NCBI GenBank assembly: GCA_951812925.1
Contig: OX638368.1
Location: forward strand, 122,163,309-122,227,308
From: Calliopum simillimum
Taxonomy: Eukaryota; Arthropoda; Insecta; Diptera; Lauxaniidae
Length of the DNA: 64,000 nt
Reading direction: 5' to 3'
Shown: piece after piece, positions 32,826 to 44,168 of the stretch
Numbering within the stretch: position 1 is the first letter of the stretch
How the letters are laid out: each line of letters begins with the position of its first letter
The notes under the pieces: model-generated
The model's database searches: none
What the model was told of the DNA's origin: nothing
What the model saw: only the letters and a program-made list of their open reading frames with translations
Made by a program: the position numbers and the translations under genes

Positions 32826-33430
32826 CGAGCGATATCATGGCAAGTTTTGAGCCGAATAAGCGTCATTTTATAAGTCGTTTTTGCATCTTTTTGTCAGTAG
32901 TGCAAAAAAAGTGGATTTATTATGATGATCCTTAACGCAAAAAACACATACACTAAGCCCGGCGAGCCAGCCAAATCGACGCCAAAACAAAATATTCACG
33001 TAGAGAATGTCATGAACGGCATATGTTGGGATCAGAAGGGTGTGGTCAAACCATCAAAAGATTATTGAATCGAACTCAACTTATTCGTTTGAAGCCAGCA
33101 TTTTTTATCACGACAACGCTCGGCCACACGTTGCGGCTTCGGTCAAAAACTATTTGGATAATAGTGGATGGGAAATTTTGCCTCACTCGGCTAATAGTCA
33201 AGACTTGGCGCCATCCGCCCAATAGTCAAGACTTCGCGCCAGTCGACTACCACTTGTTTCGATCGGTGCAGAATGGTCTAACCGGAAAACGTTTCACTTC
33301 AGCCGAGGGCAACAAAAATTGGCTTGATTCCTTCTTGGGCTCAAAAGACAAGAAATTGTTTTGGTCCGGAATTCATAAATTGCCAGAATGATAGGAAAAA
33401 GTTGTAGCTTTAAATGGACTTTTTGTAACT
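32826..33430 (+). pseudogene. mariner transposase pseudogene, frameshifted
   Basis: Conceptual pieces in shifting frames follow the order of a mariner transposase: KKWIYYDDP (near 32910), TPKQNIHVENVMNGICWDQKG (seen in part, near 32980-33040), FYHDNARPHVAASVKNYL (near 33102) and VDYHLFRSVQNGL (near 33245), then NWLDSFLGSKDKKLFWSGIH. Several frameshifts and a short local duplication around the SQDLAPS/SQDFAPV segment (33190-33245) break it. The N-terminal half is missing or unrecognisable. It is a different lineage from the copy at 8786-9688, judged by its sequence. Confidence 0.85.
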
Positions 33431-35730
33431 ATTATTTCATAATGAAGCACAATTTTTTGCATAAAAAAAAAACGCTGAAAACTTTTAGGCCCAATATATA
33501 AAATTTTTGTCAAATTAAATTTTTTAAAATTAGAAATTGTATTACACCTCGATTTTTCGAAGGCTTTGTTGATTAAACTTGAAAAACTGGGTATTCACTT
33601 GCAATTTTTAAAATGAATTGACTCATATCTTTCTGATAAATACTAGCTATCAAGGTTGATGAAAATTACACCAGATCACACCAGATCTATTAAGATTATA
33701 TCCGGTGTCCCTCATTAGAGTAACTTAGGTTATTTACTTTTTAATTTATTCATTTATAATGTTACTTAGTTTTTAAAGTATGCGTCGGTTATATGTGCTA
33801 TCTGTTAGACTTCAGTAGTTTATCTCAATAACTAGCATCAATTTCATTATATATCCCAGCACATAATCTGAGGAAGTCAAATTTATTCTATACTTCTTAC
33901 CATAGAACTAATTATGGCTCTAATAAACCTCTTTTCGATACCTTTCAAACTGCAATACATTCGCAAATCAATAAAATTTTAGCATAGATAGAAACATATT
34001 CATTAAACACCTTAAGGACATTATGCAGTACTCTTAAGCTTTAAATTATGAAACTTGGTTTGTTTTGAGAATTTTGATTCTCAACTAGTATTTGATTTTA
34101 TGACTTTAGGTAAATTGGCTTGGTCTGAATATTGATTCATATTAGTTAGAATTGAAACTAAGTATAAGCTAAAGTAGGGTGTCAGCGTGAGTGCTCTAAT
34201 AAAATAAATTGCATTAAATCATGTAATAAATATAAATTGAACACACAACACAATACAGATGTTCCAATCTTTAGTATATGTATGTAACTCAAGGAAATCC
34301 CAATTACTTGCGCAAATTTGAGCAACAAAGTGGCCCATTGTCCAAATACATTTGCAGCTACACATACTACCAAAAAAGAGTTACATTTTGTTTGGAACAT
34401 TTCTCATATAAAATGGTTTTGTGTATTGGTATTTTAAAAAACCGTTTATATGTAGCAAATTTATACTTTTTTTTTGTTCTTCACATTTATTTTCATTTTG
34501 TTTGCGCCTCTTTTAAGCTGCCGAGCACGTTGTTAGTTTTTATTGCTGTTGCTGTTGCTGCTGCTGTCCAATGTTTCAAGTCCAAAGTCAAAAAGTCGCT
34601 GTTTATATGTGTTGTAGTTGCAGCCTTAAAGAGCCCCAACCGTTGATGGTCAATGTAGATTGCAAATCTTCACAAAAATAACAACAACAAAAATCGCATG
34701 ATACAAAAAGTAACTTTTGCTGTTGCAAATACTGTTGTTGTCGTTGTTGTTGTTGTTGTTACTGTCTCTTGTTTGTGGTTAAGATTCTGTATCTGTCTGG
34801 TTTTCCGTCTGTCCATCTCTCTGTCTTTTTCTCTATATAAAATGCAGCAGTCAGCCAGTTTATTTCCATTTCCTTTTTCTTTGTTTTATCCTTTATACTT
34901 TGTTTTTGTTGTTGTTGTTGTTGTTGTTGTTGCTGCCGCTCATTTTAGTAGTGGTCATGAGAACCTCGTTGGGTGTCGTATCATCAATTCGTTTAATTTG
35001 ACAGGCGCAACCTAAACATGTCAAAACACACTACATGCGGTGGCTCTTTTTTGAAATTTTTTTTGTCTTTCTTTCTTTCTTTCTTGGGTTTTTTGTTTTA
35101 TTTTGGTTTTCTTTGGCTTATATATTCTTATGTCTGTTCTTTGATTTTCGAGCAGTTTCGGTTATTTCATCTTCTAGACATTACGGTGAATTTGCCCAAA
35201 AGCGAAAATGTATATAAATTCGTCCAATGAAATTGTATAAAAAGTTGGACTTAATTCAATATGAGAATGGGGAAAAACGGTGTCCATTTTTACAGGCCCA
35301 CAATGGTTTTCCTTTCTCGGTTTTTATAGTTGAGATTATAGGTGCTTGGTTACTCATATTTACCAATCTAAGCTTGATTTTTGCTCTATTGCGGCAGAAT
35401 TCTAAGTTATCTTTTCGTCAATCTGGAGAAAACGCTATCTTTAGGTATATGGCGCACCATATCAAGGAGGAAGTTGTTTTGTCGAATAAATCTACTCTTA
35501 AAAGCAAAGTTTGAAGGATGAATTTTCTCGGAAAAAAATTTTTTACCAAACAATGTTGGATGAAAAATTAATTAAGAGTTTTTGTGTTTGTTACTAAGCG
35601 AGAGGGAAGCTTAGTAGGTACTTTGTGACATATGTTGTTTGACAAGGGAAAAGAGATGTGCATGATTCCCAAGTGCACTGTGTTGTATTTAAACTTTTAA
35701 AGCAAATACAATATTATAAATAAATGCAGA
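33431..35730. other. Intronic, GTT-repeat rich, no gene seen
   Basis: Contains short (GTT)n/(GCT)n tracts near 34541-34565, 34735-34762 and 34903-34935, and a CTTT run near 35068-35084. The poly-Val/Leu/Ser frames here are by-products of these tracts. Confidence 0.4.
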
Positions 35731-37470
35731 GTAAACATGGGAGACATGGCACCCTGAGCTGATATGGCACCCCTTTCAATTTCAAAACTTACACCTTTTA
35801 TAGCATTCAAGTATGGAAAATTTTAATTCAGCCAGTAAACTGGTTTATTCGTTTTTGGCACTTTTATTCGATACTAACTACTACCTGGTGAGAGTTGTCT
35901 CACTTTTGTCCCGGTGCCTTTGACATCCAATTATTCAGTGTGTTGTGTCGTAAATTTTTCTAGTTGATGCCGAATTTCATTCCAATGCGTCTAACAGTTT
36001 CTGAGATATGTGAAATTTTGCTTTTTAAGGACGTGATACCGCCCATTTTTCTAAAACGTGTATATATGCATGTGCCAAATTTCATTTCTATGCGTCAAAC
36101 AGTTTCTGAGATATGTCAAATATTGTGTTTTAGAGGCGTGGCACCACCCATTTTTGCAGCTTATAACCTAATCTAAACTGAGCTAACATACTCTGAAAAT
36201 TATATCGAAATCTGTCGAGTGGTTTTCGAGCCTTAGATATGCTAAAAAGGAGAAATGGCACCCTTTTACTGAGAGCCATATGTTTCAGGTGCTAATTCTC
36301 CCTTTGCAGATTATCAGATATTTGGAAGTGCAAATATGAAGAGCTTGAACAGAATTTTAGGCAAGTAGGACTCTCAATAATTTCTTTTTCATTTTAACCT
36401 GTTTAATTTGAGGTTTTCTTCAATATTTTAGAAAACCCGGTGGAAACTTTGAATACGACTGACACACTGCAGAAATGGTGTTAAGTGAAATCTTGCCTGT
36501 AACAACGACTTCTGAAAACTTTAAGCTGGACCTATAAACGTAAGGTGATTACTACACAGCAAAAAATTTGACGATAAAGTATAAGTTTTGGATTTGTTTT
36601 TATTCCAACTTGGTTTGAACTTTACACCCAAAGTTTATACTTTACCTTCAAACTTTTTGCGGTGTAGTTATGCTTCATTCGATGAAAGTGAAGAAAATAT
36701 TTGATTTCAAGATAATTCTGATTAGTGTGTTGAATGTAATAGTCTGTTTCCACCGCATATTTAAAAGGTGATTTAAGGCAGTACTGGATTTAGCGCTAAG
36801 TCTGAGCGTTGATCCCATGACTTACCATACAATAATAAATATACAATATTTCTGCTAAGATTTAACTTAAATATGTGCATTAACCACAGCAAGGCTACCG
36901 ATTTTGGCTATTTTCGACCTAGTGACACCTCTGAACTTTGACAATTGGTATTAAACAGAAAGCAAATTGAAGATAAATATTGAAAAGAAAATGAAAGACA
37001 ACTTTAGTTCTACTGCTTCTGATATTAACTGACAAAAATAAATTGATTTCGGGCGGTGGAAACGGGTAGAATTTAACGATGTGATTTACTTATCTCAACG
37101 GAGTTAAATTTTTGGTGGAGAAGGCTATAAAGAAGACTATGCACAAGATACATATAAAGGCAGATGATTGGATCCAATGCGTAATGTACCGTAAATGGTC
37201 ACATAAAACTTTTAAATCATATACAAAAACATGCTACAATACTGGCAACAAAAACTTAAAAGTCACTTAGGGTGCTAAATCATCCATATGGGGTGCCATA
37301 TTGTCCATAGTCTCGGGTAAATTTAATTTTAGTATAAGTAATATTTTAAATTAATTAAAGAATAAATTCGTGTTTAGTTCTTTTAAAAATGTCTTTTTAC
37401 TCTCGTTTTATAGCAATTCAACAAAAAAGGTGCCATTTGTCTCGGTTTTAACATATAGCAAAAAACAAAA
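35731..37470 (-). mobile_element. DNA transposon with GGCACC termini and transposase remnant, long copy
   Basis: The left end (GAGACATGGCACCCTGAGCT, 35743 on) matches the right end of 49345-50028 in reverse, and the right end (AAAAAAGGTGCCATTTGTCT, to about 37440) matches its left end in reverse, so the two are full copies in opposite orientation. The matching reading frame on the plus strand here contains ADDWIQCVMYRKW (near 37161) and SFDESEEN (near 36677). A further terminus-like block lies at 37284-37323 (GGGGTGCCATATTGTCC), and a GCCACGCCC-family module is inserted at 35960-36170. The exact outer bases are uncertain. Confidence 0.6.
35960..36240 (+). repeat. GCCACGCCC/ATATCTC-type tandem modules
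   Basis: Two units about 108 bp apart: CAATGCGTCTAACAGTTTCTG...GATACCGCCCATTTT and CTATGCGTCAAACAGTTTCTG...GGCACCACCCATTTT. Same wording as the modules at 7690-8190 (TTTCGGAGATATG, CACCGCCCATTTT). Confidence 0.65.
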
Positions 37471-39088
37471 GACTTAAGATGTGAACTTGGCTTTAAGTAT
37501 TTGTTTTGCAATCAAGCAAATTAAGAAAGAAAAAAAAGTAAAATTAATGAACTGTTGACGTAAATAAAATGTATGTTTAAATTATATTAGACGATATTTC
37601 TAAGAATAGTACAATTGGGGTTTTCACAACGCTATGACCCTTAAGTTTAAAGCGAAACGCTTAGCACAGTTGCTTTATTACACAGAAAAGCGTAACAAAA
37701 AACAAAAGACTTGAGAAACAAACTTGCTTATATTTATTTTGTAAACAAACAAATAAAAATAAAACAAGATTACTAAGTTGTTTAACTAAATGAAATGGTA
37801 ATAAAAATAATAATAAATGCATATTTCTCAAAACTAATAAAATCAGGGGGTTTCAAAAACTAAACACTAAGTTCAACTTTTATTATATATAATATTATAA
37901 TTAGCATTTCGAAATAAAGTTGAGAAACATTTGAATAAAATGCTCGAAAAAATTACTAATAATAATAAATAATGTTTAACTACTTAATGACATGTATGCA
38001 TAAAAAAACGAACTGCAGCGTCAATTTATGAGCAGTGGTTCCCCCCAGTTTATTTGAAGCGTAAAAAATTTGCATTTTTTTAGTTGAAAAACCAAAGCAA
38101 AACACACATACAAGCCGCAGCTTCTATTTAAAAATGCACAAAGTTGCATATTATATGCATTTGCTTACTAAGTTGTATCTTAATAACTTGTGTATGTAAA
38201 TTAACAAACGCCAAAATTTGGTAATAACTCATTTTTATGAGCCGCTTACGAGTAACTGACAAAATAAATGCGAAATAAAATAACGAAATTTTTATGTTGG
38301 AAACCACAAATGAATTGTGACATTAAAATTTAGGTATTGCAATCATATGATAAAAGAAAATTGGCAACAATGATGCAAATGCAACAAAACAAAAAATGTA
38401 ACAATAATGAAAAAAGTGCAACACACAAACAGAGAGCGAGGCAGCACAATAACCAACAGCGCCAAAGATTATTGAAAACAGATAATTATTGCAACAACCA
38501 TTAAAGCACAACAGCATGTTGCTGCCTTGGTTGTAGTAAATGCGCCATAAGCCCCACAAAGCAAAGCAAAAAAGGCGCAAAGCAACAGCAGCAGTCAGCT
38601 ATGGCAACATTAAATGCGAACGAGCAACTTGCGCATGCGCGCAACATACTTATAAGCTCGTTTGTTGTTGCTGTTGTCGTTGTCGTCGTCGTCGTTTGCT
38701 CTGTGGCTAACAGCTATTACCACCACTCGAAATTAATTGTTAATGCGATTTGGTTGGTTGTTCTTTTTTCCGCGTTTCTGCTTTTCTACCATTTTCTTTT
38801 CATTTTTTTTTTTTTTGTTGTTCGCTGTCGTTAACATGATTTTTTATTGCATTTTATTTTAATATGAAGTGGAGATTTGATTTTTTATATTTAAAACTTT
38901 TTCTTAAAGTTTTTTAAATTAAATTTTTCAAGTATTTATAACATGTACCCACATATATATTTTGGAGGAAACCTAATTTCTCAAGTTACTCTTTTTTCTA
39001 ACAATGGTGCTCTGGCCTTAGTACAGAGACTATGTGCCTCTCGTAAACTCTCTATGAAATCAAAAAAGTCTACTACTTCTCTACATAC
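37471..39088. other. Intronic, no gene seen
   Basis: AT-rich. Carries two copies of the dispersed motif (cores at 37470 and 37707) and a (GTC/GTT) tract near 38662-38697. No coding signal. Confidence 0.4.
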
Positions 39089-39298
39089 TAAAAAATGATA
39101 GTTTACTTTTCTTACTTTTGATTCTCTTTAGTATTCATTTTAAACTTTTTGGTACTAAATACCGATTTCTTTCCAAAAAAGTTTGAAATTTATTCCAAAA
39201 AAGTATGAAATTTATTCCAAAATAGTATAAAATTACCACTTTTTTTAGCATTGTTCTATATGGTTTTAAAATTAAACTAAATTTTTTTTGGTGTTAGA
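39089..39298. mobile_element. TIR repeat, CACACTAAAAAATTA family, copy 2
   Basis: ATACTAAAAAATGATAGTTT at the left, AAATTAAACTAAATTTTTTT then GGTGTTAG at the right, and TTTGAAATTTATTCCAAAAA phrases inside match copy 1 at 30173-30424 in inverted orientation. Confidence 0.65.
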
Positions 39299-39639
39299 GA
39301 ATATTAACTCACTCATCAGAGGATAAACGCCTCTCATTTTCAAATTAAGTTTAGTTTGTAATTTATGATAGTAAATAATCTAGCAATCCTCAGTTGCTCC
39401 GAATCCTTATCGTTGGCATCTTTATAGTTTAAACTGGATCAGATTTCGGAAAATAGGCTTTCGAAACTACAAGCTCTCTAAATGGTCTAGTCGAGTTAAT
39501 TCTTTATGAAGGTTGCCTCAATCTGCTTGCACTGACTCTAAATTTTGAAAATAATGAAATCTGAGTATGCTTAAATAAGTCACTTCTTATTGCTGGAGAA
39601 CCTACAGGCTCAGGCGGTACTCAACACATCATCATCATT

Positions 39640-40345
39640 ATACTAAATACTTACTATATAGAATACAACTTATGTCTGTCTGTTTTCTGCCTGCTTGTGT
39701 CTCCATAATTCGTAAACGGTTTGCATGATTTTTCTTTTCTTCAATAGATATTTTGCTCTGACTTTTTTTAAGTTACATTTTATTTCGAAATACCCTCGGT
39801 TTCGTCTATGTTCTTGGAAAATCGCATAATTCGAAAATCAGTTGTCTGATTTGCACGTTATTTTTTTTAAATATGTACATATGTTATCAGGTAAGATTCC
39901 AGAATAAACTCTAATTTGAAATTCATTCGGCTTCGCCCATGATACTAAAAATTCCGTCACTTAGATAAATCACCCGCTGGAAAAATGTCCAACACAGCGA
40001 TATAAAAAAAAAAAACAAAGCCTGAGACTATTTGACAGAGATAAATGAGATTGAGTACATTGATTTTTAAAGGGTATCGGGAACGGGTGAATAAAGTTGC
40101 TTCCAAAGCAACTACTTAGTACTACTATATAAAATATAACGTCTGTCTGTCTGTGTCTTCATAACTCGAAGACCATTTCTTCCGATTTGCATGATATTTA
40201 TTTACATATATTTTGCCTGGTCAGGTTTTAGAGTGCATTTTATTTCGAAATACCTTCGATTTCTCCCGGGTTCTTGGAAATTCCCATGACTCAAACACCA
40301 GTTATCTGAACTGCGTGATTTTTTTGCTTTCAAAGACATATAATT
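39640..40345 (+). repeat. Two direct copies of a GTCT-containing dispersed repeat
   Basis: 39645-39875 and 40120-40330 share: an ACTATATA start, a GTCTGTCTGT microsatellite stretch, CATAATTCG/CATAACTCG, TTTGCATGATTT, and TTTTATTTCGAAATACCCTC...GGTTTCG or its variant, in the same order about 475 bp apart. GTCT runs following AT-rich starts recall DINE/mini-me-like repeats of flies; that link is a guess. Confidence 0.6.
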
Positions 40346-41449
40346 CGTTGAAATTCCTTCGTCCAAGAAATTAAAAAAAACAACAATTTACTTTCGTACA
40401 GGGCATCGGAAACGAGCTCCCGGGAAACTTATTAATGCTACAATCACCCAATGTAAAGAGAGGATCCGATAACGAAGGCAAATAAACCAACGTGTGAATG
40501 TTGGTTCTGAAATTTTGGGCTTTTATAATGTGTAACACAGTTAGGTGGCCATACAAGCTCTGGACTTAGCGATTATCAAATATAATATAGAGACACGGAC
40601 ATGTATTTCTAAAATCAGACAGAATTGTTGTAGTTGTTTTGCAATGAATACGTGTCGGTCTCTTTTTCATCAAAAATCAGAAAAATTTACCAAAAAAAAC
40701 CTACTTCTATAGGAACCAGAATCACGATAAATAGAAAGCTGAAATTGTACGCAGTTAGTTACCTAAGCTTAAGCTATGTTTGTGAAAGAAAAAAATTTGC
40801 TAAGGCTTCCTACCAAATTAAAAACAGCAGCGATTTAAAGTCCTGCTAGGAGTATGAAATGGACAACTGCTTAAGCACCTCAATATAATTAAAATATTTT
40901 GAAGCACGCAAAATATTCCTCAAAGACTATGAAAATGTGTTTCTCATTATCATATACTGACGCACAAACTCTGTTACCACTAATGATATTCACAAAAATA
41001 AATTAATAAGAAAAAAATACTTTACTTTCTTCTTCATCCTTCCCATGTCATATTTCAAATCATACCTTATTTATCCAGATACTTATTCAAAAATTTGCCC
41101 ACGCCTGTCAACTTGACCAGTCAGCCAAGCGACTGAGAAAATCGTTATAAGACGGAAGCGCGTCTGACAAGCGACATGCAAAATTACTCTTGTTAGAGCG
41201 AAAAAAACACGCATTAATGTCGCGTCAATACGACACGCATTAAATTAACATTTTTAGCTAATGGAGCATGTGTAGGAAAGAAATTGTCATAAAGAAAATC
41301 GATCAAATTAAATTATTAGCAATAGAATAAGCAATGGAATTTTAGCTTCATTTTACTCGTACTTTCATGTTTGTAAAAATTTTTTGGCTACAGTCCACAT
41401 TAAGTCGTTTATTAGATTTAAAAAAGAAAAATATATAAAATGCACTTAC
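40346..41449. other. Intronic, 5' end of hh intron 2, no other gene
   Basis: Sequence just downstream of the hh exon 2 donor. Short open frames only, without domains. Confidence 0.4.
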
Positions 41450-41711
41450 CCGATTTCACTGAACAATGTATATGCGCTCGACTTTCATAGTAAACCCAAT
41501 CAAAACCAGCCTCCACAGCCAAACGCGCCAACATACCATATTTGGTGCGATCACGATCCGATGTTGTAATATCCACAGCTCGGCCCTCATAATGCAAAGA
41601 TTCAGCACCATGCAAATTATCCTCGTCCCAACTTTCGGTAACGCGTAAACGCACGCCAGGCCATTGATTCATTACGGAAACGGCCAATGTGTTGAGTTTT
41701 TCTTTGCAACG
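41450..41711 (-). CDS. hh: hedgehog exon 2: C-terminal half of the Hh signalling domain
   Basis: Minus-strand internal exon of 262 nt. An acceptor with a long pyrimidine tract ending ATTTTTAG precedes 41711, and a strong donor G|GTAAGT follows 41450. It begins [20 protein letters not shown] and runs to HIHCSVKS plus the first base of a Gly/Asp codon (phase 1) completed in exon 3. It carries the conserved TESWDED (acidic, calcium-site region), [17 protein letters not shown] and [14 protein letters not shown]. His and Asp in LHYEGRAVD and the second His of HIH correspond to the zinc ligands of vertebrate Sonic hedgehog. The product is the secreted, lipid-modified morphogen that binds Ihog-type proteins and Patched. 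Exon 1, with signal peptide and N-terminal palmitoylation Cys, lies beyond the right edge. Confidence 0.97.
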
Positions 41712-41920
41712 CTAAAAATGAAAAAAAAAGGCAAAAAATAGAAGAAAAACCATTAAAATCAGCGCCAAATTGGAATTTGTATCTACCAAAAAACATAAAA
41801 AATAAAAAAAAACAAACAAAAAAAAAAAATCAAAAATGGTTGCCCTATAAAAAAATACAATGAACGTAAATTAAAAAAATTCTTTTTTTTTTTTCATACA
41901 CAGCAGCATAAAGGTAACAT

Positions 41921-42817
41921 CCCAAGAGGAAAAATTTCTAGCGCTTCTGCTCCAAGCACTTCAAAAGTGCTTGTCCCCATAGAAATTTAGAAGCACTATC
42001 ACAATGATTTTTTATAAGGTTGCAGTAAGAACAACGTGAGTTCGAACCCAGCCCGGGAGATTTTTTTTTTTACTTTTTTTTACTTTTTTTTGCTTTATTT
42101 TTTTTTTTAATTAAATATTTTTTATTCAACATCTTTTATTTCACTTTTCTATTTTCCTTTCTCTTATTAATTTACTTTTGTTTAACCAAATTGAAATTGA
42201 TTACACAATGATTCCATATAAGGCTGCAGTAAGAACAACGTGAGTTCGAACCCAGCCCGGGTGATTTTTTTTTTCCGTTTTTTTATTTGTGTTTGCTTTA
42301 TTTTTTTTTTTTATTAAAATATTTTTTATTCAACCTTTTTTATTTCACTTTTCTATTTTAATTTCTCATTTTTATTTACTTTTGCTTACTTGAATTGAAA
42401 CTGATTGCACAATGATTTTATGTAATGCTGCAGGACAGCATTTGCTTAATATACAAATTTAATACCTCTTCATATCATCGGGCGTTGGTGGAGCGGTCTA
42501 AAGGGTTGGTAAATGTAAGAAAAAATATCTAGCACGCGGAGGGTCGTGGATTCAAATCCTGGCCGCGGCCAGTTTTTTTTTTTTTTTTCTTTATTTTTTT
42601 CTTTTTTTTTAATTTTATTGAAAAAACGCTTACCGCAGCATTACAAATAAGCGCTTTAAAAACTCTTTTTTGGTAAGGCTGCGGTAAGTTTTTGCTCGCT
42701 TACATCCTATGACATGCAATGTTAAAAAGAAAGTATTGTTCTTACGGAGCGGAAGCGCTTATTGGTGAAAAGGATGCACTTCAGAAGGGTTTTTGAAGCA
42801 CTACTTTTCCCCTTGGG
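41921..42817 (+). mobile_element. TIR element with tRNA-like modules, copy II
   Basis: Starts CCCAAGAGGAAAAATTT and ends CTTTTCCCCTTGGG; the termini are CCCAAGAGGAAAA against CCCAAGGGGAAAA. Same order of modules as copy I: two short GAGTTCGAACCCAGCCCGGG modules (near 42038 and 42239) and a long tRNA-like block at 42478-42573 with TGGTGGAGCGGTCT and GGATTCAAATCC, each followed by a T-run. It inserts about 210 bp upstream of hh exon 2. 2-bp AT on both sides may be the target duplication. Confidence 0.8.
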
Positions 42818-43725
42818 ATTAACGCACAAACACCAACACAATCATATTTTTGTGTGTTTATGTGTGTGCATGTATTGGTCAACATAATACAAAGAATTAC
42901 AAAAACAAAATTTTTTTTTTTTCGATTTTTCCAATTTTTCGTTTGTGCGCCACAGTGTAGCCAGAAAAAGAGCCCAAGCATCTGTTGCTGTTGATATCAA
43001 CGAGTGCCCTCCCTCACGCATTTTCGAAGGCGTGGTAACCAATGTAATTAAGTGCAGCATGTAGTTTGTAATGCTATCAAGTAAAGAAAAATAAAACTAA
43101 GGGCAAAAATCAATTAACTAAATGTTAAGTGTTTGTATTTGCAATTAAAAAAAATGAAGCGAGTTTCTTGCTTAAGTCTTTCGTTTTGTGTTTGCAGTGC
43201 ACAAACATTAATTAATGGCGCTAAGTAAATTTTATTGTAGATTCTGTAGATTTTATTGTAGATTTGTTGATGTTGATCTTTTGTTAACACATTGTGTTCG
43301 TATGTCTCTAAAGTGTCACTCTCCAAAAAAATTGCTTTTTAATAATTTAATTATAAAAGAATTATTAGAATTATTATATTTTATTTGCATATCTGGGATT
43401 AAATATGATTTTTATTTTAAACTTTTTAAACGCATGCAAGGTTCTTGAGCCGAAAATGGTACATGGCAAGGATTTATGTTCTGTTCGCCTAATGTACTTA
43501 TTTAGATAAAGGATTTTCAAAAATTTTTTTTAACTCTCAATTCCAAAGGTTTTAACAGTTTGCGTATTTGCAGAGGCTGATCAACAGAGAACATTCTATG
43601 TCATAAAATTTCCAGTTACATTTTTAAGCCAAAATCTTTGCAAAACCAAAAAAATAAACGTTTAAGGTCATCGTATCCTAAAAAACGCATGTTTTGGGAC
43701 ACCTTTCGGAGATACTCGCACATAT
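42818..43725. other. Intronic, no gene seen
   Basis: Carries one minus-strand copy of the dispersed motif (GCTTAAGTC-type core at 43170-43179). Open frames are short and AT-rich. Confidence 0.4.
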
Positions 43726-44168
43726 ATGTTTATGTTTATGTTTATGTTTATGTTTATGTTTATGTTTATGTTTATGTTTATGTTTATGTTTATGTTTATG
43801 TTTATGTTTATGTTTATGTTTATGTTTATGTTTATGTTTATGTTTATGTTTATGTTTATGTTTATGTTTATGTTTATGTTTATGTTTATGTTTATGTTTA
43901 TGTTTATGTTTATGTTTATGTTTATGTTTATGTTTATGTTTATGTTTATGTTTATGTTTATGTTTATGTTTATGTTTATGTTTATGTTTATGTTTATGTT
44001 TATGTTTATGTTTATGTTTATGTTTATGTTTATGTTTATGTTTATGTTTATGTTTATGTTTATGTTTATGTTTATGTTTATGTTTATGTTTATGTTTATG
44101 TTTATGTTTATGTTTATGTTTATGTTTATGTTTATGTTTATGTTTATGTTTATGTTTATGTTTATGCA
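43726..44168. repeat. Pure (TTTATG)n microsatellite, about 73 units
   Basis: From about 43729 to 44166 the hexamer TTTATG repeats without a single interruption that I can see. The flanks read CGCACATATA and CATGTGCATATGG. All six frames stay open through it (VYVY, HKHK, LCLC, MFMF readings), which explains several long false open frames. Confidence 0.98.

Larger units (their letters stand above)
13506..41449 (-). other. hh: hh intron 2 (about 27.9 kb)
   Basis: Donor GTAAGT at 41449 downward, acceptor CAG at 13508-13506, phase 1. The intron is inflated by mobile DNA: two hairpin MITEs, a tRNA-like TIR element, a Tc1-like piece, a copia element, a large hAT-like foldback with an assembly gap, a mariner pseudogene and several foldback repeats. 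Regulatory elements are expected in hh introns from work in flies, but I can mark none with confidence. Confidence 0.9.

Noticed and set aside
43726..44168. Telomere-like or internal telomeric repeat
   Set aside because: TTTATG is not a known insect telomere unit (TTAGG is common, and flies use retrotransposons or satellites), and the array sits in an intron.
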